Shown here: in pieces, positions 8,268 to 17,948 of the stretch
How the letters are laid out: every line of letters starts with the position of its first letter
Position numbering within the stretch: position 1 is the first letter of the stretch
Assembly (NCBI RefSeq): GCF_009807005.1
Contig: NZ_WUBR01000002.1
Location: forward strand, 558,001-622,000
Reading direction: 5' to 3'
DNA length: 64,000 nucleotides
From: Aurantiacibacter rhizosphaerae
GTDB taxonomy: Bacteria > Pseudomonadota > Alphaproteobacteria > Sphingomonadales > Sphingomonadaceae
Notes under the pieces: model-generated
The model's input: the letters and a program-made list of their open reading frames with translations, nothing else
Told to the model about the DNA's origin: nothing
Databases searched by the model: none
Position numbers and translations under genes: made by a program

Positions 8268-8507
8268 ATGAAACATGGAGCACTGCGCGCATTTGTTCAC
8301 AACGTCGCCGCATCGCTGGGCGATGGAGTGAGCTTTCTGACTAACTTTTACGAACTCGATTTCTTCGGCGATGCAGCCCGATCACGCGACAACCGGCTGA
8401 CCGTAGACTTTCTGACTGGCCGGATTACCGAAGGTCGACCACGCACTTCAACCTTGCTTGCTGCTCGCCGCAGCGCCGATGCATTGCGTCGGCTGGTGCA
8501 GCAATAG
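8268..8507 (+). CDS. hypothetical 79-residue protein
   Basis: I do not recognise this protein. It reads MKHGALRAFVHNVAASLGDG and contains VDFLTGRITEGRP. Codon third positions are less GC-biased than in the neighbours, so it is either recently acquired, decaying or not coding. ATG 8268 was chosen because the upstream extension looks non-coding. After the TAG at 8505-8507 the same frame continues open to 8693 with plausible protein sequence, so this may be the front part of a gene split by a stop codon. Confidence 0.45.
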   Translation: MKHGALRAFVHNVAASLGDGVSFLTNFYELDFFGDAARSRDNRLTVDFLTGRITEGRPRTSTLLAARRSADALRRLVQQ

Positions 8508-8693
8508 GGCGGCTTTATAAGCGATCTCACGCAAGCGACCGCCACCTATTGCGGCAATAATGTCATCACTGTGACAGTGGCTGACGGCAAGGGAAAACGA
8601 ACAAGCGGAGACTACGAGGGTATCGCTGGTCGCCGTGCTATCGAAATGGACCGTTCTGGACGGCTCAGGCGCCGACCACTTCGAAGCGACTGA
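8508..8693 (+). pseudogene. in-frame continuation after a stop codon; possible remnant
   Basis: The frame of the preceding ORF runs on for 61 codons after the TAG with no methionine start, reading for example VITVTVADGKGKRTSGDYEG and GRRAIEMDRSGRLRR. This looks like protein sequence rather than random translation, but GC at third positions is low for this genome. A perfect 13-base inverted repeat, CACTGT-g-ACAGTG, lies near 8567-8580. I regard it as a possible decayed C-terminal half. Confidence 0.25.
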
Positions 8694-8738
8694 TCAAAAG
8701 CCCGCAACCTGGCCAGAAGCTGACGCTCCGAATTAAGA

Positions 8739-9128
8739 CTATGGGCAACGCGGATCGCGCTGCGGGGCACCACTGCCGCGCTTCTGCCAGGATCCGTCGG
8801 GTGCCTGGTACATCTCTCCGGCAGAGGTGCGCGATATGGCGAGGCAGCCTGCGGTGAAGGCGTATTCCTCCAGCGTCGCATTGTTCGCTTGTGCCTGCTC
8901 TGCATAAACGGCGCGGCGGCGGATATTGATGTCATCCACCAGGCGGCGAAGATCAGGCGTCGCGGCACCAACGATGCCGAGATAGCCGTCCATCTTCTCA
9001 CCCACCTGCCCACTGCTGCGGGCGGACTGGTACGCGGGATCGCGCTGTGCCTGTGCGGGAGAGGCAAGCATGCCCAGCATCGCAGCGGCTCCGGCGATCT
9101 TCAGGAAAATCTTGGCACTCGTCATCAT
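8739..9128 (-). CDS. ydbL: YdbL-family (DUF1318) periplasmic protein
   Basis: 129 residues with a clear signal peptide (residues 1-27, ending in SPAQA-Q). The mature part carries the DUF1318 pattern: GEKMDGYLGIVG, LRRLVDDINIRRRAVYAEQA and GCLAI. It lies just after a YnbE-like lipoprotein gene and a YdbH gene, the order also seen in enterobacteria, where YdbL is thought to modulate the YdbH-YnbE bridge between the membranes. A strong ribosome-binding site (GAGGAG) precedes the start. Confidence 0.88.
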   Translation of the reverse strand: MMTSAKIFLKIAGAAAMLGMLASPAQAQRDPAYQSARSSGQVGEKMDGYLGIVGAATPDLRRLVDDINIRRRAVYAEQAQANNATLEEYAFTAGCLAISRTSAGEMYQAPDGSWQKRGSGAPQRDPRCP

Positions 9129-9151
9129 TCTCGCTCCTCGCGATACGCCTG

Positions 9152-9397
9152 TCAGAAGATCGAGGCGTTTTCGTCAATCGTATTCCCGGCGTCTTCGGCC
9201 AGGCGATAAATCACTTCCTGCGTGATGTTGATATTAAGCTCGATCACGATCGGCTCGTCAGGTGCTTCCAGTGTGATGCACCCGGCGAGCGGGATCGCGC
9301 CCGCTATCGCCATCACAAAGGCCCGTTCGCGCGATATCCCCCTCATGGAGGACTTATGCGCGCGACAGGCCCATTTCGTCAATTTCGCATGCATCAT
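9152..9397 (-). CDS. ynbE: YnbE-family outer-membrane lipoprotein
   Basis: 81 residues. A signal peptide ends in the lipobox LAGC (acylated Cys about residue 40), and the short mature part TLEAPDEPIVIELNINITQE is typical of YnbE, which augments the beta-strand groove of YdbH at the outer membrane. The longest start (ATG 9397) overlaps the ydbH stop and has an AGGAAAGCGAGG site upstream. ATG 9346 would give a more usual 23-residue signal peptide but has no good ribosome-binding site. Confidence 0.87.
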   Translation of the reverse strand: MMHAKLTKWACRAHKSSMRGISRERAFVMAIAGAIPLAGCITLEAPDEPIVIELNINITQEVIYRLAEDAGNTIDENASIF

Positions 9398-12300
9398 TGC
9401 ATCGCCTCGCTTTCCTGGGGCTGAATATCGGCTTCATCGTTTTCGAATTCGTCTTCATAAGCATCGAGCGCTTCGTTGAGTTCGCGCTGCGCCTCTTCCT
9501 CTGCCGCGGCATCGCGTTCATCCACAGTTTCCTGATCCACGGCGTCGCGCAGGATCACCCCATCATCGGCCAGCAGGCCCAGATCGCGCGGATCGCGCAC
9601 CGCGCTGGGATCGTAAAGCGCGCGGATGGAGTTGATAAGCTTGTAGAAGGGCGCGCGGATATTGATGCGCAGTTCTATCGGCAGATCGGCGATGGCGCGG
9701 GTTACGATATTGCTTTCCGCCGTTTCGCCCTGCCCCACCCCTTCAAAGCGGACCTGCGTTACCAATTCGCCCGTCAGCGGCCCGTCCATCGCAATGGTCA
9801 TGGCGTCATAGCTGAGATCGCGCAGGGCCGAGAAGGCGAGGTTGCCGAAGAAACCGATATCCTCATAGGTCAGCTCTCCCACATAGGAGACATGGCCACC
9901 GGGGGGCCGGGAATTGAGGATGCCGGCCTCAAGCCTGCCGTTGCCCGCTGCATCAAAGATGATGGGCACAGTGCCATCGAAGATGCCGGATGCGGCAAGA
10001 TTGCCCAGCTCCATCTGCTCCACGAAGCGGGAGGCTTCCAGTCCTTCGATCACCAGGATGTAGGACCGCTCCTCCTCCACGCCGAAGCGGATGTTTACGG
10101 GCCTTAAGCGAAGTGTGCCGCCCATGAAGGGCCAGCTGCCGCCCTGCACGGCCAGCACCTCTGCATTGCGCAGCTGGAACAGCACTTCGCCGTCCAGCAC
10201 CTCTATCCCCGGATTGACCGATTCGATGGCGATGCGCTGGTCCGGCGCGGTGGTGAGGTTGAGCAGATCGGTAAAAACCACCGTCCCGCTGGCGCCGCGC
10301 ACGGGGCCAAAGGCTGCGGCAAGATTGAGCGAATCGCTGCTGAACTGGCCGCTGGAGGTGACTTCCACCGCGTTCCAGTCAATCCGGCCCGTGCCGGTGA
10401 CCGTCCCCTCCACATTGCTGACCACGCCCAGCGCAAGGCAGGTGAGGCCGCGAGGGCGCTGCTGCGCCGAGACCGGGCTATCAAGGCATTGGCCAGCGGT
10501 TGGCGCAGGCTGCAGGGCATCGTCGAAGGTGATGCCTTGGACATTCAGATCGGCGTGGCCGGTGCCGCTGCCGAGATTGTGGGCAATCTGTACATCGCTG
10601 ATCGCACGGCCTGTTACGGGTTCGCGCAATACCGCATCGGCCAATAAGACATTGTCGAACAGAGAGAGCGTGGCATCGCGTGCCACCATCGGCTCGAACC
10701 GGTCGTTTTCCTGCCGGTCCTCCAGGCGAAAATCGCCCTGCTCTATTTTCAGGCGATCATCGACATAGCGCCAGTTGCCGGAGGCATCGAAGATATCGAG
10801 CGGGACGGATGCGAGGAAAACGTCGGCGCCCGTAAAATCACCGCCAATGGACTCTGCCGAGAGATCGGCGCGCAAATCCGTAATGGTAAATCGCTGGGCG
10901 CGCCCCTGTGGCCCCAGTTCGATATCAAGGTCCCGCGCGGCAAACGCGCCGGGATAGGCAACGCCCAAGGGGCCGGACCGCAAGCGAATCGGCGTTTGCG
11001 CCAAAGTGCCCGATAGGTTGAGAGCATTCGTGCCCGCCGCGAATTTCAGACCCCCACTGCCGTAGCGCAGGATAGGCTGGCCGGATTGCGGGCACAGGGT
11101 AATCGACTGGCGGCCCAGCGAGAGATTGGCCAGCGTCAGCCGGTCAAACCGCAGATCGCGGCAGCCACGCCACATGGCAAGATCACCGCCGGGAGATACG
11201 GTGACATCCAGCGGAATGATCAAGCCGGAGACAAAGCCGCCGGGCAAGGCTCCGCTGGCCAGCGCCCGGCCTGACAGCGCAATCCGTCCGCCGCTTCCCT
11301 GCAACAATCGCAATTGCGGCAAGGCGATGCTGGCATTCCCGGCTGAATATTCGGCCATCGCCATGCGCATCTCCAGCGCGCCACTGGCGGCCTGTTCCAT
11401 CCTGCCGGATATGCGGGGCAAGCCGGAACCGCCGGTCTGGAAATTGCCTGAGAAGAACGGAATGGCGGAGCTTCCTCCACCCCTACCCTGGCCCATCGTG
11501 ATCTGGCCGCGCGAAAGCGCCAGCAGCGTTGCCCCGCTGCCGCCTCTCAGCGATGCCTGCGGGATGGCGATGCTGCTGCGATTTTCATCCCGGCGGGCCG
11601 TGAAGCTGGCGGAAACCGTGCTGCCCCGCAGTTCGCGCAGCAAGCTCGATTCGAACCTCGCCAGCAAGGGCTGCAACAAGGTGCCGCCACTTGCCGATTC
11701 GGCGTCGGCCAAGCCAGCCAGCAATTGCCGGCCCATCTGCAGATTCTCGCCTGCCAGATCGCCTTCGATTTCTACCTGGCGGAAATTCTCCAGCGCGCGC
11801 ACCCGTCCTTCCAGCGTCAGTGACCCAACCGCCGCATAGGGCGTGTCCGCATCGCTGGCCGTCACGTCATAACGGATGTTCAGGTCCTCATCGTGCCAGG
11901 TAAAGCTGCCATCACCGCGCATGGCCGCAGCCATGTCTGCGACACTTACCGAGCCCGCGACGAAAGCAATGTCGCCCTCGTATTCCGCCAGATTGCGCTC
12001 TGCCTGAAGGTCAAGCTCCACGCCTGTATCCGTGATGGCGAGACCGCTTTCCTCGCAATTCAGCGCGGCAAAGCGCACGGGGCCATGAAATTCGGGCCGC
12101 TCCGCATCGATAGAGACATTGCCGAACAGCGTTACGTCTTCGCCCCGGCAATCACCGGCAGAAAGATCGGGCGCCACCGCCGCCAGCACGCCTTGAAAGC
12201 CGCCGCGCAAATGCCCGCCGCCGCTGAGCTTCACGCCGACGCGGCCGTAATCCGTCTCCATCAGCGCGCGCCCATCATCGATGGCGAGGTTCAATGCGGG

Positions 12301-12741
12301 AAATTCGAAAGGCCCGTCTCCGCCGGTGAAGATCAGCGGATCAAGCGTGCCAAAGCTCACCACCCCATCGCGCACGGTGCCGAACAGGCGCGGCCTGATC
12401 AGGCGGATCTCTGTCACATCGGGCAGGCCGAATCGCGGCGTGATCAGTACATCTATCCGCTCCACCGTCAGGTCCGGCCGGTCCGGATCGCCGATCACGA
12501 TGTCAGACAGCACCTGCTTGCCCGGCGATATGGTTTCGATGGTGTAGGTGGCCGGGATGTCGCGCTGTGCCAGCGCATCGGCAATCACATTGTCGGCAAT
12601 CCGCTCCCGCCGCAGCCAGACAATCGCCACCGCCACCAGCAGACAGACGAAAAGGATGCGAAACACCTTGCGCAACAATCGTCGCTTGCGCCCCTTTGGG
12701 CGCGCATCAATCGTATCTTGCGAACCCTGCGTCATTGGCAT
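9394..12741 (-). CDS. ydbH: YdbH-family AsmA-like intermembrane lipid transport protein
   Basis: About 1115 residues: a basic cytoplasmic tail (GRKRRLLRK), one membrane helix near residues 25-42 and a long periplasmic beta-rich body ending in an acidic tail. The C-terminal third, with FEGVGQGETAESNI and LRINIRAPFYKLINSIRALYDP, matches the YdbH/DUF2993-like end that reaches the outer membrane. YdbH, TamB and YhdP are redundant lipid conduits in E. coli. ATG 12741 or 12735 is the likely start; the ORF opens 75 bases earlier. It heads the ydbH-ynbE-ydbL operon, divergent from radC. Confidence 0.88.
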   Translation of the reverse strand: MPMTQGSQDTIDARPKGRKRRLLRKVFRILFVCLLVAVAIVWLRRERIADNVIADALAQRDIPATYTIETISPGKQVLSDIVIGDPDRPDLTVERIDVLITPRFGLPDVTEIRLIRPRLFGTVRDGVVSFGTLDPLIFTGGDGPFEFPALNLAIDDGRALMETDYGRVGVKLSGGGHLRGGFQGVLAAVAPDLSAGDCRGEDVTLFGNVSIDAERPEFHGPVRFAALNCEESGLAITDTGVELDLQAERNLAEYEGDIAFVAGSVSVADMAAAMRGDGSFTWHDEDLNIRYDVTASDADTPYAAVGSLTLEGRVRALENFRQVEIEGDLAGENLQMGRQLLAGLADAESASGGTLLQPLLARFESSLLRELRGSTVSASFTARRDENRSSIAIPQASLRGGSGATLLALSRGQITMGQGRGGGSSAIPFFSGNFQTGGSGLPRISGRMEQAASGALEMRMAMAEYSAGNASIALPQLRLLQGSGGRIALSGRALASGALPGGFVSGLIIPLDVTVSPGGDLAMWRGCRDLRFDRLTLANLSLGRQSITLCPQSGQPILRYGSGGLKFAAGTNALNLSGTLAQTPIRLRSGPLGVAYPGAFAARDLDIELGPQGRAQRFTITDLRADLSAESIGGDFTGADVFLASVPLDIFDASGNWRYVDDRLKIEQGDFRLEDRQENDRFEPMVARDATLSLFDNVLLADAVLREPVTGRAISDVQIAHNLGSGTGHADLNVQGITFDDALQPAPTAGQCLDSPVSAQQRPRGLTCLALGVVSNVEGTVTGTGRIDWNAVEVTSSGQFSSDSLNLAAAFGPVRGASGTVVFTDLLNLTTAPDQRIAIESVNPGIEVLDGEVLFQLRNAEVLAVQGGSWPFMGGTLRLRPVNIRFGVEEERSYILVIEGLEASRFVEQMELGNLAASGIFDGTVPIIFDAAGNGRLEAGILNSRPPGGHVSYVGELTYEDIGFFGNLAFSALRDLSYDAMTIAMDGPLTGELVTQVRFEGVGQGETAESNIVTRAIADLPIELRINIRAPFYKLINSIRALYDPSAVRDPRDLGLLADDGVILRDAVDQETVDERDAAAEEEAQRELNEALDAYEDEFENDEADIQPQESEAMQ

Positions 12742-12790
12742 CGACACTTGCGCGAGTGTGATGACAAAGGCAATGAAAGCTTGAAGGGGC

Positions 12791-13531
12791 ATGAAGGGCC
12801 GCGTGGCGCAGGACATTCAAAATACGCAAGAATCAGGCGCAGCCAATGCCGGTGCGGCCCGTTCCGGCGCAGCAGGCCATCGCGCCCGGCTGCGCGAACG
12901 GCTGCTGGGCGGCGGCGCAGAAGCCCTGGCCGATTACGAAGTTCTGGAATACCTCCTGTTCGGCGCCCTTGCGCGGGGTGACACAAAGCCGATGGCAAAG
13001 GCGCTGCTGGCCCGCTTTGGCACGCTGGCCGGGGTTCTGAATGCAGAACCCGCTGCCCTCAAACAGGTAAAAGGCATCAGCGATGCCAGTGTCGGCCAGA
13101 TCAAGATCGCCGGGCTGGTGGCCCGCCGCATGGCCCGCAGTGAAGTGCAGGACAAGCCCGTGCTGGGCAGCTGGCAGGCGCTGCTGGATTACCTCGCGAT
13201 CGACATGGCGCATCTGCATACCGAACGCGTTCGCGTGCTATATCTCAACGCCAGAAACCGCCTGCTGCTGGACCACCATTTTGGCGATGGCACGGTGGAC
13301 GAAGCCGCCATCCACCCGCGCGAGGTTATCAAGCGCGGGCTGGACCTTGGCGCATCGGCCATGATCCTTGTGCACAATCACCCCAGCGGCAATCCCGAAC
13401 CCAGCCGCGCCGATATCCAGATTACCAAGCAGATTGCAGAGGCCGGCAGGCCGCTTGGCATCACGGTGCATGACCATGTGATCGTGGGGCGAGAGGGGCA
13501 TGTCTCCATGCGCTCCAAGGGGCTAATCTAG
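12791..13531 (+). CDS. radC: RadC / JAB-domain protein
   Basis: 246 residues. The N-terminal ~110 residues form the helix-hairpin-helix-like region (ALLARFGTLAGVLNAEP, VKGISDASVGQIK). The C-terminal MPN/JAB domain carries the JAMM metal motif HNHPSGNPEPSRAD (about residues 194-207). Despite its name the family has no proven repair role. An AAGGGGC site just before the ATG supports the start. It is divergent from ydbH and convergent with the following large gene. Confidence 0.92.
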   Translation: MKGRVAQDIQNTQESGAANAGAARSGAAGHRARLRERLLGGGAEALADYEVLEYLLFGALARGDTKPMAKALLARFGTLAGVLNAEPAALKQVKGISDASVGQIKIAGLVARRMARSEVQDKPVLGSWQALLDYLAIDMAHLHTERVRVLYLNARNRLLLDHHFGDGTVDEAAIHPREVIKRGLDLGASAMILVHNHPSGNPEPSRADIQITKQIAEAGRPLGITVHDHVIVGREGHVSMRSKGLI

Positions 13532-13537
13532 CGCGCC

Positions 13538-13587
13538 TGTTTACGGCCTATGTTTACGGCCTATGGTCAGGGCGTATTGTCAGGGCG
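13538..13587. repeat. two short tandem duplications at a convergent gene junction
   Basis: The 13-base unit TGTTTACGGCCTA occurs twice head to tail (13538-13550, 13551-13563). GTCAGGGCG then occurs twice separated by TATT (13566-13574, 13579-13587). The second copy overlaps the stop codon of the minus-strand gene. Confidence 0.85.
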
Positions 13588-16369
13588 CGACGATGCCGTG
13601 GCGGGTATAGAAATCCTCCAAATGCGGCGCCATGCGCAGGGCGACGGTAAGGTCGTCTTCTGCGCCATCAACCCCGGCATGCAATTTCGCCAGTCCGCGC
13701 AAATAGTGCGACTCGGCAAGGCCGGGGGAGATGGCCAGTGCACCATCCAGATCGGCAATCGCGCTTGGGTAATCGCCCAAGCGGAAGTTGATCAGCGCGC
13801 GGCTGTCCAGTGCTGCAGCGGCATTGCTGGCGCGTTCGATGGACTGGGTGCAAACCTCCAGCCCATCTTCCAGTCCGATGTTCCACAGCCCCCGGAACCA
13901 GCAATCGGAATTCAGCGCAGCGGCACTTTGCGGAGCGTCCGCCACGGCATCGGCAATGAATTGGCGTGCTACTTCCAATTGGCCGTCTATAGCGGCAACC
14001 GTGGCCAGCATGTCCTTGTGCGCAAGCCTTTCATCATCGCTGACGACCAGCGACCCCAGCAATTCACGCGCTTCCTCTATTCGGCCGAGATAGGCGAGTT
14101 CTCGTGCGATGTTGAGCGCGGTGCCGTTGGCATATTCTAGTTCATAGGCTGATTGCAGGTCGTCGAGGACTGCCTCGTAATCGCCTTTAGTCCGGTGCAG
14201 CCACGATCGCTGGGTATAGGCCCATGCGCTTGGCTGCTCTGCAATCAAAGCGTCGAAATCTTTCAGCGAAGCATTGAAATCATATATCGAGCCAAGGAAA
14301 CGCGCGCGTCCGATCAGGGCACCGAAATCGTCGTCCTCCGCAAATTCGATGGCTTTGCCATAGGCTTCAAGAATGGGCGCGGCCCGCTCGGCCCGCTGGC
14401 TGTCGCTAAGCTTCCAGCGCCACGTCACATCTTCAGGCGGAACGAGTTCAAGCGAGCGGTTCGCGATTTCGCGGAAGGATCGGCGCGCCTGAGGAAGGTC
14501 TTCCGGGGCAATCTCTCCCAAGAGACCGAAAGCTTCGGCAGCGGCGCGCATTTCGCCACCGGCGATGCTGGCCGAGCTTGTGAAACGCATGTTCCCGAAG
14601 CCCGCTTCCATCTGCCGATCCCCCTCAAGCGAAAAACCGTCGCCTTGCTGCGGCAGCATCATCGTGAGATCGAATGACTGCCGCATCGGTCCTTGCGTGG
14701 CGACGGGGATATCGCGCCACGCAGGGCGAGCGCGATCCGGGTTGAATTCAGCGAACTGGTCGCCGGTATCTACAGAGGATCGCAAGCGGCCGTCGGTCCA
14801 TTCGAAATATGGTGGCAGAATGCCTTCAACCTCGATTGTGGCAACCGCGGCATCCTCGTCATAAGAGACATTGAGGGCGCTGACCTGCATCTGCGAATTG
14901 CCCTGCCCCGCCATCGATCGCGCCATCTGCTGCAACATGGCGGGATTGTCGGCATCGACCATCGCCTGCATTTGTGCGGCGGCAGGTCCGCTCAAGCGAA
15001 ATTCCAGCGCCATCAATGCGGGCAAATCGACGCCTGCGGAATGATCCACATTCATGACCATTCTCATTTGCGGCACCGCGAGATCGCGCTGCTGCATGGG
15101 TACCAGATCGGCCCCGCCCTCTCGCAAAGGCAGCGCGTAATGGAAAGGCGGCACATCGCCAATCGTCGCGAGGCGCGTGGCAGAGCTGGTGCCGTCGAGC
15201 CAGTAGTCCGTGCCGTCGATCATGGCATGCACGATGACGTGGTTGAAAGCCGCCGGAAGGGGCAGCAGTTCAGGTATGGCATCTCCCATTTGCGTGCTGA
15301 CCAGAACCGGCTCTGCATCGATATTCATTTGGCGCAGCAATGACAGCAACAGCACGGACTTTGCTTTGCAATCGCCATAGCGCACGTCCCACGTTTCTTC
15401 GGCGGACTGCGGCAGATAGTTTCCGCCATCGAGGCCGTTGAGCAGGTAACTGACCTCGTCTTGCACCAGTCGAACGGCAAGCGCGGCGCGTTCCAGCGGA
15501 TCGTCTGCCCTGGCCATGATATCGCGGGCCAGACCGGCCACATCGGAACCGGAGCCCGCTTCTGCTGCAGCATCGTAATGTGGTGCCATCACGGCGGAAA
15601 CTTCCTGCCAATCGCTGAAGCTGCCTGCGCGCAGAATTGCCGGACGAAGGTAGCGGGACGGTGCATCTTGCGGCACGGGATCGGCTTCAGCCAATGGCAG
15701 ATCGACCGTGAGGAAGCGATATCCGTCACGCAATTCCGGCTGCTCCAGCCCCACGCGGTCCTCCACTCCCCAAAGGATATCCTCATCAGCAGGCCAGCTC
15801 ATCACGGCGCGGGCGGTGCCCACCTGCCATGGCTCACTGGGAAGATACTGCACGGCCTGCACCTCGTCCCCCAGCGCCTGATCATCGGTGGAAATCGTGT
15901 GCGCAATGCGCAGCATGTCGCCTTCACGCAAGCCGGGCACGGAAACGGTGGCCGTCAGGCTGCCATCCAGCAGGCGCTGCTCCAGCCCCTGCTCGCGGCG
16001 AAGCACGTCCAGCGTAACGCCCTGATCCAGCAGGTCGATAACTTCACCGTCGCGAATGATATCCATGCGGTGGACGATCAGGTCACCCTTGTCCGGCAGC
16101 CATTGCAGCGTCTGTGTGTTGGCCTGCATCAGCGACTGCGGATTATCGATGCGCTGCACCCAGTCATGATAGACCCATGCAACGCCATCCTCCAGGCGGT
16201 GCTGCCAGTCGTAAAGCAAGGTCGCCGGGCCATCGTCGGACAACACCGTCTGCACATCCGCTTCCTCCACCCAGGCAGGCGCGGGCTGATACAGCGGTTC
16301 TTCGCCAGCATGGGCCGGTGCGCTTATTGCAACGGCTAGAAGCGGTAGTGCGGCGATGGACTTGTGCAT
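13580..16369 (-). CDS. secreted DUF3857 / transglutaminase-like protein with TPR repeats
   Basis: 929 residues with a signal peptide (cleaved after APAHA, about residue 21). An N-terminal DUF3857 beta-sandwich (~50-240) is followed by a transglutaminase-like core with a complete triad: Cys334 in RYGDCKAKS, His377 in AFNHVIVH and Asp392 in YWLDGTSS. Helical tetratricopeptide-like repeats fill ~690-925, with LYDFNASLKDFDALIAEQPS and LGDYPSAIADLDGALAISPG. This architecture is common in Sphingomonadales and Bacteroidetes; the substrate is unknown and it may cleave rather than cross-link. It probably acts in the periplasm. Confidence 0.88.
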   Translation of the reverse strand: MHKSIAALPLLAVAISAPAHAGEEPLYQPAPAWVEEADVQTVLSDDGPATLLYDWQHRLEDGVAWVYHDWVQRIDNPQSLMQANTQTLQWLPDKGDLIVHRMDIIRDGEVIDLLDQGVTLDVLRREQGLEQRLLDGSLTATVSVPGLREGDMLRIAHTISTDDQALGDEVQAVQYLPSEPWQVGTARAVMSWPADEDILWGVEDRVGLEQPELRDGYRFLTVDLPLAEADPVPQDAPSRYLRPAILRAGSFSDWQEVSAVMAPHYDAAAEAGSGSDVAGLARDIMARADDPLERAALAVRLVQDEVSYLLNGLDGGNYLPQSAEETWDVRYGDCKAKSVLLLSLLRQMNIDAEPVLVSTQMGDAIPELLPLPAAFNHVIVHAMIDGTDYWLDGTSSATRLATIGDVPPFHYALPLREGGADLVPMQQRDLAVPQMRMVMNVDHSAGVDLPALMALEFRLSGPAAAQMQAMVDADNPAMLQQMARSMAGQGNSQMQVSALNVSYDEDAAVATIEVEGILPPYFEWTDGRLRSSVDTGDQFAEFNPDRARPAWRDIPVATQGPMRQSFDLTMMLPQQGDGFSLEGDRQMEAGFGNMRFTSSASIAGGEMRAAAEAFGLLGEIAPEDLPQARRSFREIANRSLELVPPEDVTWRWKLSDSQRAERAAPILEAYGKAIEFAEDDDFGALIGRARFLGSIYDFNASLKDFDALIAEQPSAWAYTQRSWLHRTKGDYEAVLDDLQSAYELEYANGTALNIARELAYLGRIEEARELLGSLVVSDDERLAHKDMLATVAAIDGQLEVARQFIADAVADAPQSAAALNSDCWFRGLWNIGLEDGLEVCTQSIERASNAAAALDSRALINFRLGDYPSAIADLDGALAISPGLAESHYLRGLAKLHAGVDGAEDDLTVALRMAPHLEDFYTRHGIVAP

Positions 16370-16544
16370 GATTTTCCCCTGTTCACCGACGTTTATAGCG
16401 CCGGGTGATTACCGTATTCTCACCATGAAGCTGGGCAGAAAGCAAATCATCGGGCCGCGCGCGGCATGCCGCGTCTTGCCAATTGCGGGCACAGGCCCTA
16501 GCCGCGCAGCCACATTCACAAGCTATATCATCCCGGAGTTCACG

Positions 16545-17858
16545 ATGGTCCCCCGCTATTCCCGCCCTGCCATGTCAGCGATCTGGGAGCCGGAAACGAA
16601 ATACGAGATCTGGTTCCTGATCGAAGCGCATGCGACGCAAAAGCTGGCCGATCTGGGCGTGGTGCCCGAAAGCGGTGCCAAGGCGCTGTGGGACTGGTGG
16701 GCGACGAACCCGAAGATCGACGTTGCCGCCATCGACGAGAAAGAGCGCGTGCTGAAGCATGACGTGATCGCCTTCCTCGATTGGGTGGCCGATGAAGTGG
16801 GGCCTGAAGCGCGCTTCATGCATCAGGGCATGACCAGTTCCGATGTGCTGGATACCACGCTGGCCGTGCAACTGGTGCGCGCCACCGATATCCTGCTGGA
16901 AGATCTCGACGGCCTGCTGGACGCGCTGAAACGCCGCGCAGAAGAGCACAAGTACACCGCCACCATCGGCCGCAGCCACGGTATCCATGCAGAGCCGACC
17001 ACTTTCGGCCTCAAGCTGGCGCAAGCCTATGCCGAGTTCGACCGCTGCCGTGACCGCCTCCAGGCCGCGCGCAAGGAAATCGCCACCTGCGCCATCTCCG
17101 GCGCGGTGGGCACCTTTGCCAATATCGATCCCAGTGTTGAGGAATACGTCGCCGAGAAACTGGGTCTGGTGGCAGAGCCTGTGTCCACCCAGGTTATCCC
17201 GCGCGATCGCCATGCCATGTATTTCAGCGTGCTGGCCGTTATCGCGTCCTCGATGGAGCGGCTGGCGGTGGAAGTTCGCCATTTGCAGCGGACCGAGGTG
17301 CTGGAGGCAGAGGAGTATTTCTCCCCCGGCCAGAAGGGTTCATCGGCCATGCCGCACAAGCGCAACCCGATCCTGACTGAGAATCTGACGGGGCAGGCCC
17401 GCATTATCCGCGGCTACGCCCTGCCCGCGCTGGAAAACGTGGCGCTGTGGCACGAGCGCGATATCTCGCACTCCAGCGTCGAACGCTTCATCGGCCCCGA
17501 TGCCACCATCACCCTGGATTTTGCGCTGGCCCGCCTGACGGGCGTGGTGGACAAGCTGCTGGTCTATCCCGAACGGATGCAGAAGAACCTCGACAAGATG
17601 GGCGGCCTTGTCCACTCGCAGCGGGTTCTGCTGGCGCTGACGCAGGCCGGCATCACGCGCGACAATGCTTACAGGCTGGTGCAGCGCAATGCCATGAAGG
17701 TGTGGGAATCGGATGGGCAGATGTCGCTTCTGGAACTGCTGAAGGCAGACGAAGAAGTGAAGGCCGCGATGACGGACGAACAGCTCGAAGAGAAGTTTAA
17801 CCTCGATTACCATTTCAAGCATGTCGACACGATTTTCGATCGCGTGTTTGGCGACTGA
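16545..17858 (+). CDS. purB: adenylosuccinate lyase
   Basis: 437 residues of the fumarase/aspartase superfamily. It carries the signature [11 protein letters not shown] with the catalytic-loop serine, the TSSDVLDT segment and the [10 protein letters not shown] histidine segment. It cleaves succinyl-AICAR and adenylosuccinate in purine synthesis. The start at ATG 16545 (MVPRYSRP) follows a GGAG site; the frame is open ~190 bases further upstream, but that stretch lacks family similarity. Confidence 0.96.
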   Translation: MVPRYSRPAMSAIWEPETKYEIWFLIEAHATQKLADLGVVPESGAKALWDWWATNPKIDVAAIDEKERVLKHDVIAFLDWVADEVGPEARFMHQGMTSSDVLDTTLAVQLVRATDILLEDLDGLLDALKRRAEEHKYTATIGRSHGIHAEPTTFGLKLAQAYAEFDRCRDRLQAARKEIATCAISGAVGTFANIDPSVEEYVAEKLGLVAEPVSTQVIPRDRHAMYFSVLAVIASSMERLAVEVRHLQRTEVLEAEEYFSPGQKGSSAMPHKRNPILTENLTGQARIIRGYALPALENVALWHERDISHSSVERFIGPDATITLDFALARLTGVVDKLLVYPERMQKNLDKMGGLVHSQRVLLALTQAGITRDNAYRLVQRNAMKVWESDGQMSLLELLKADEEVKAAMTDEQLEEKFNLDYHFKHVDTIFDRVFGD

Positions 17859-17948
17859 CGTGCTGCCCGGCTGCAAGGCGCACCCTTCCCAAGCCGGAAG
17901 GGAGCGACTAGCATCCGGGATCGAAGCGTAAGGACAGGAAGGTAACGC

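Noticed and set aside
17883..17902. Hairpin CCCTTCC / GGAAGGG after purB
   Set aside because: No T run follows and the LapA-like gene starts soon after; too weak for a terminator call.
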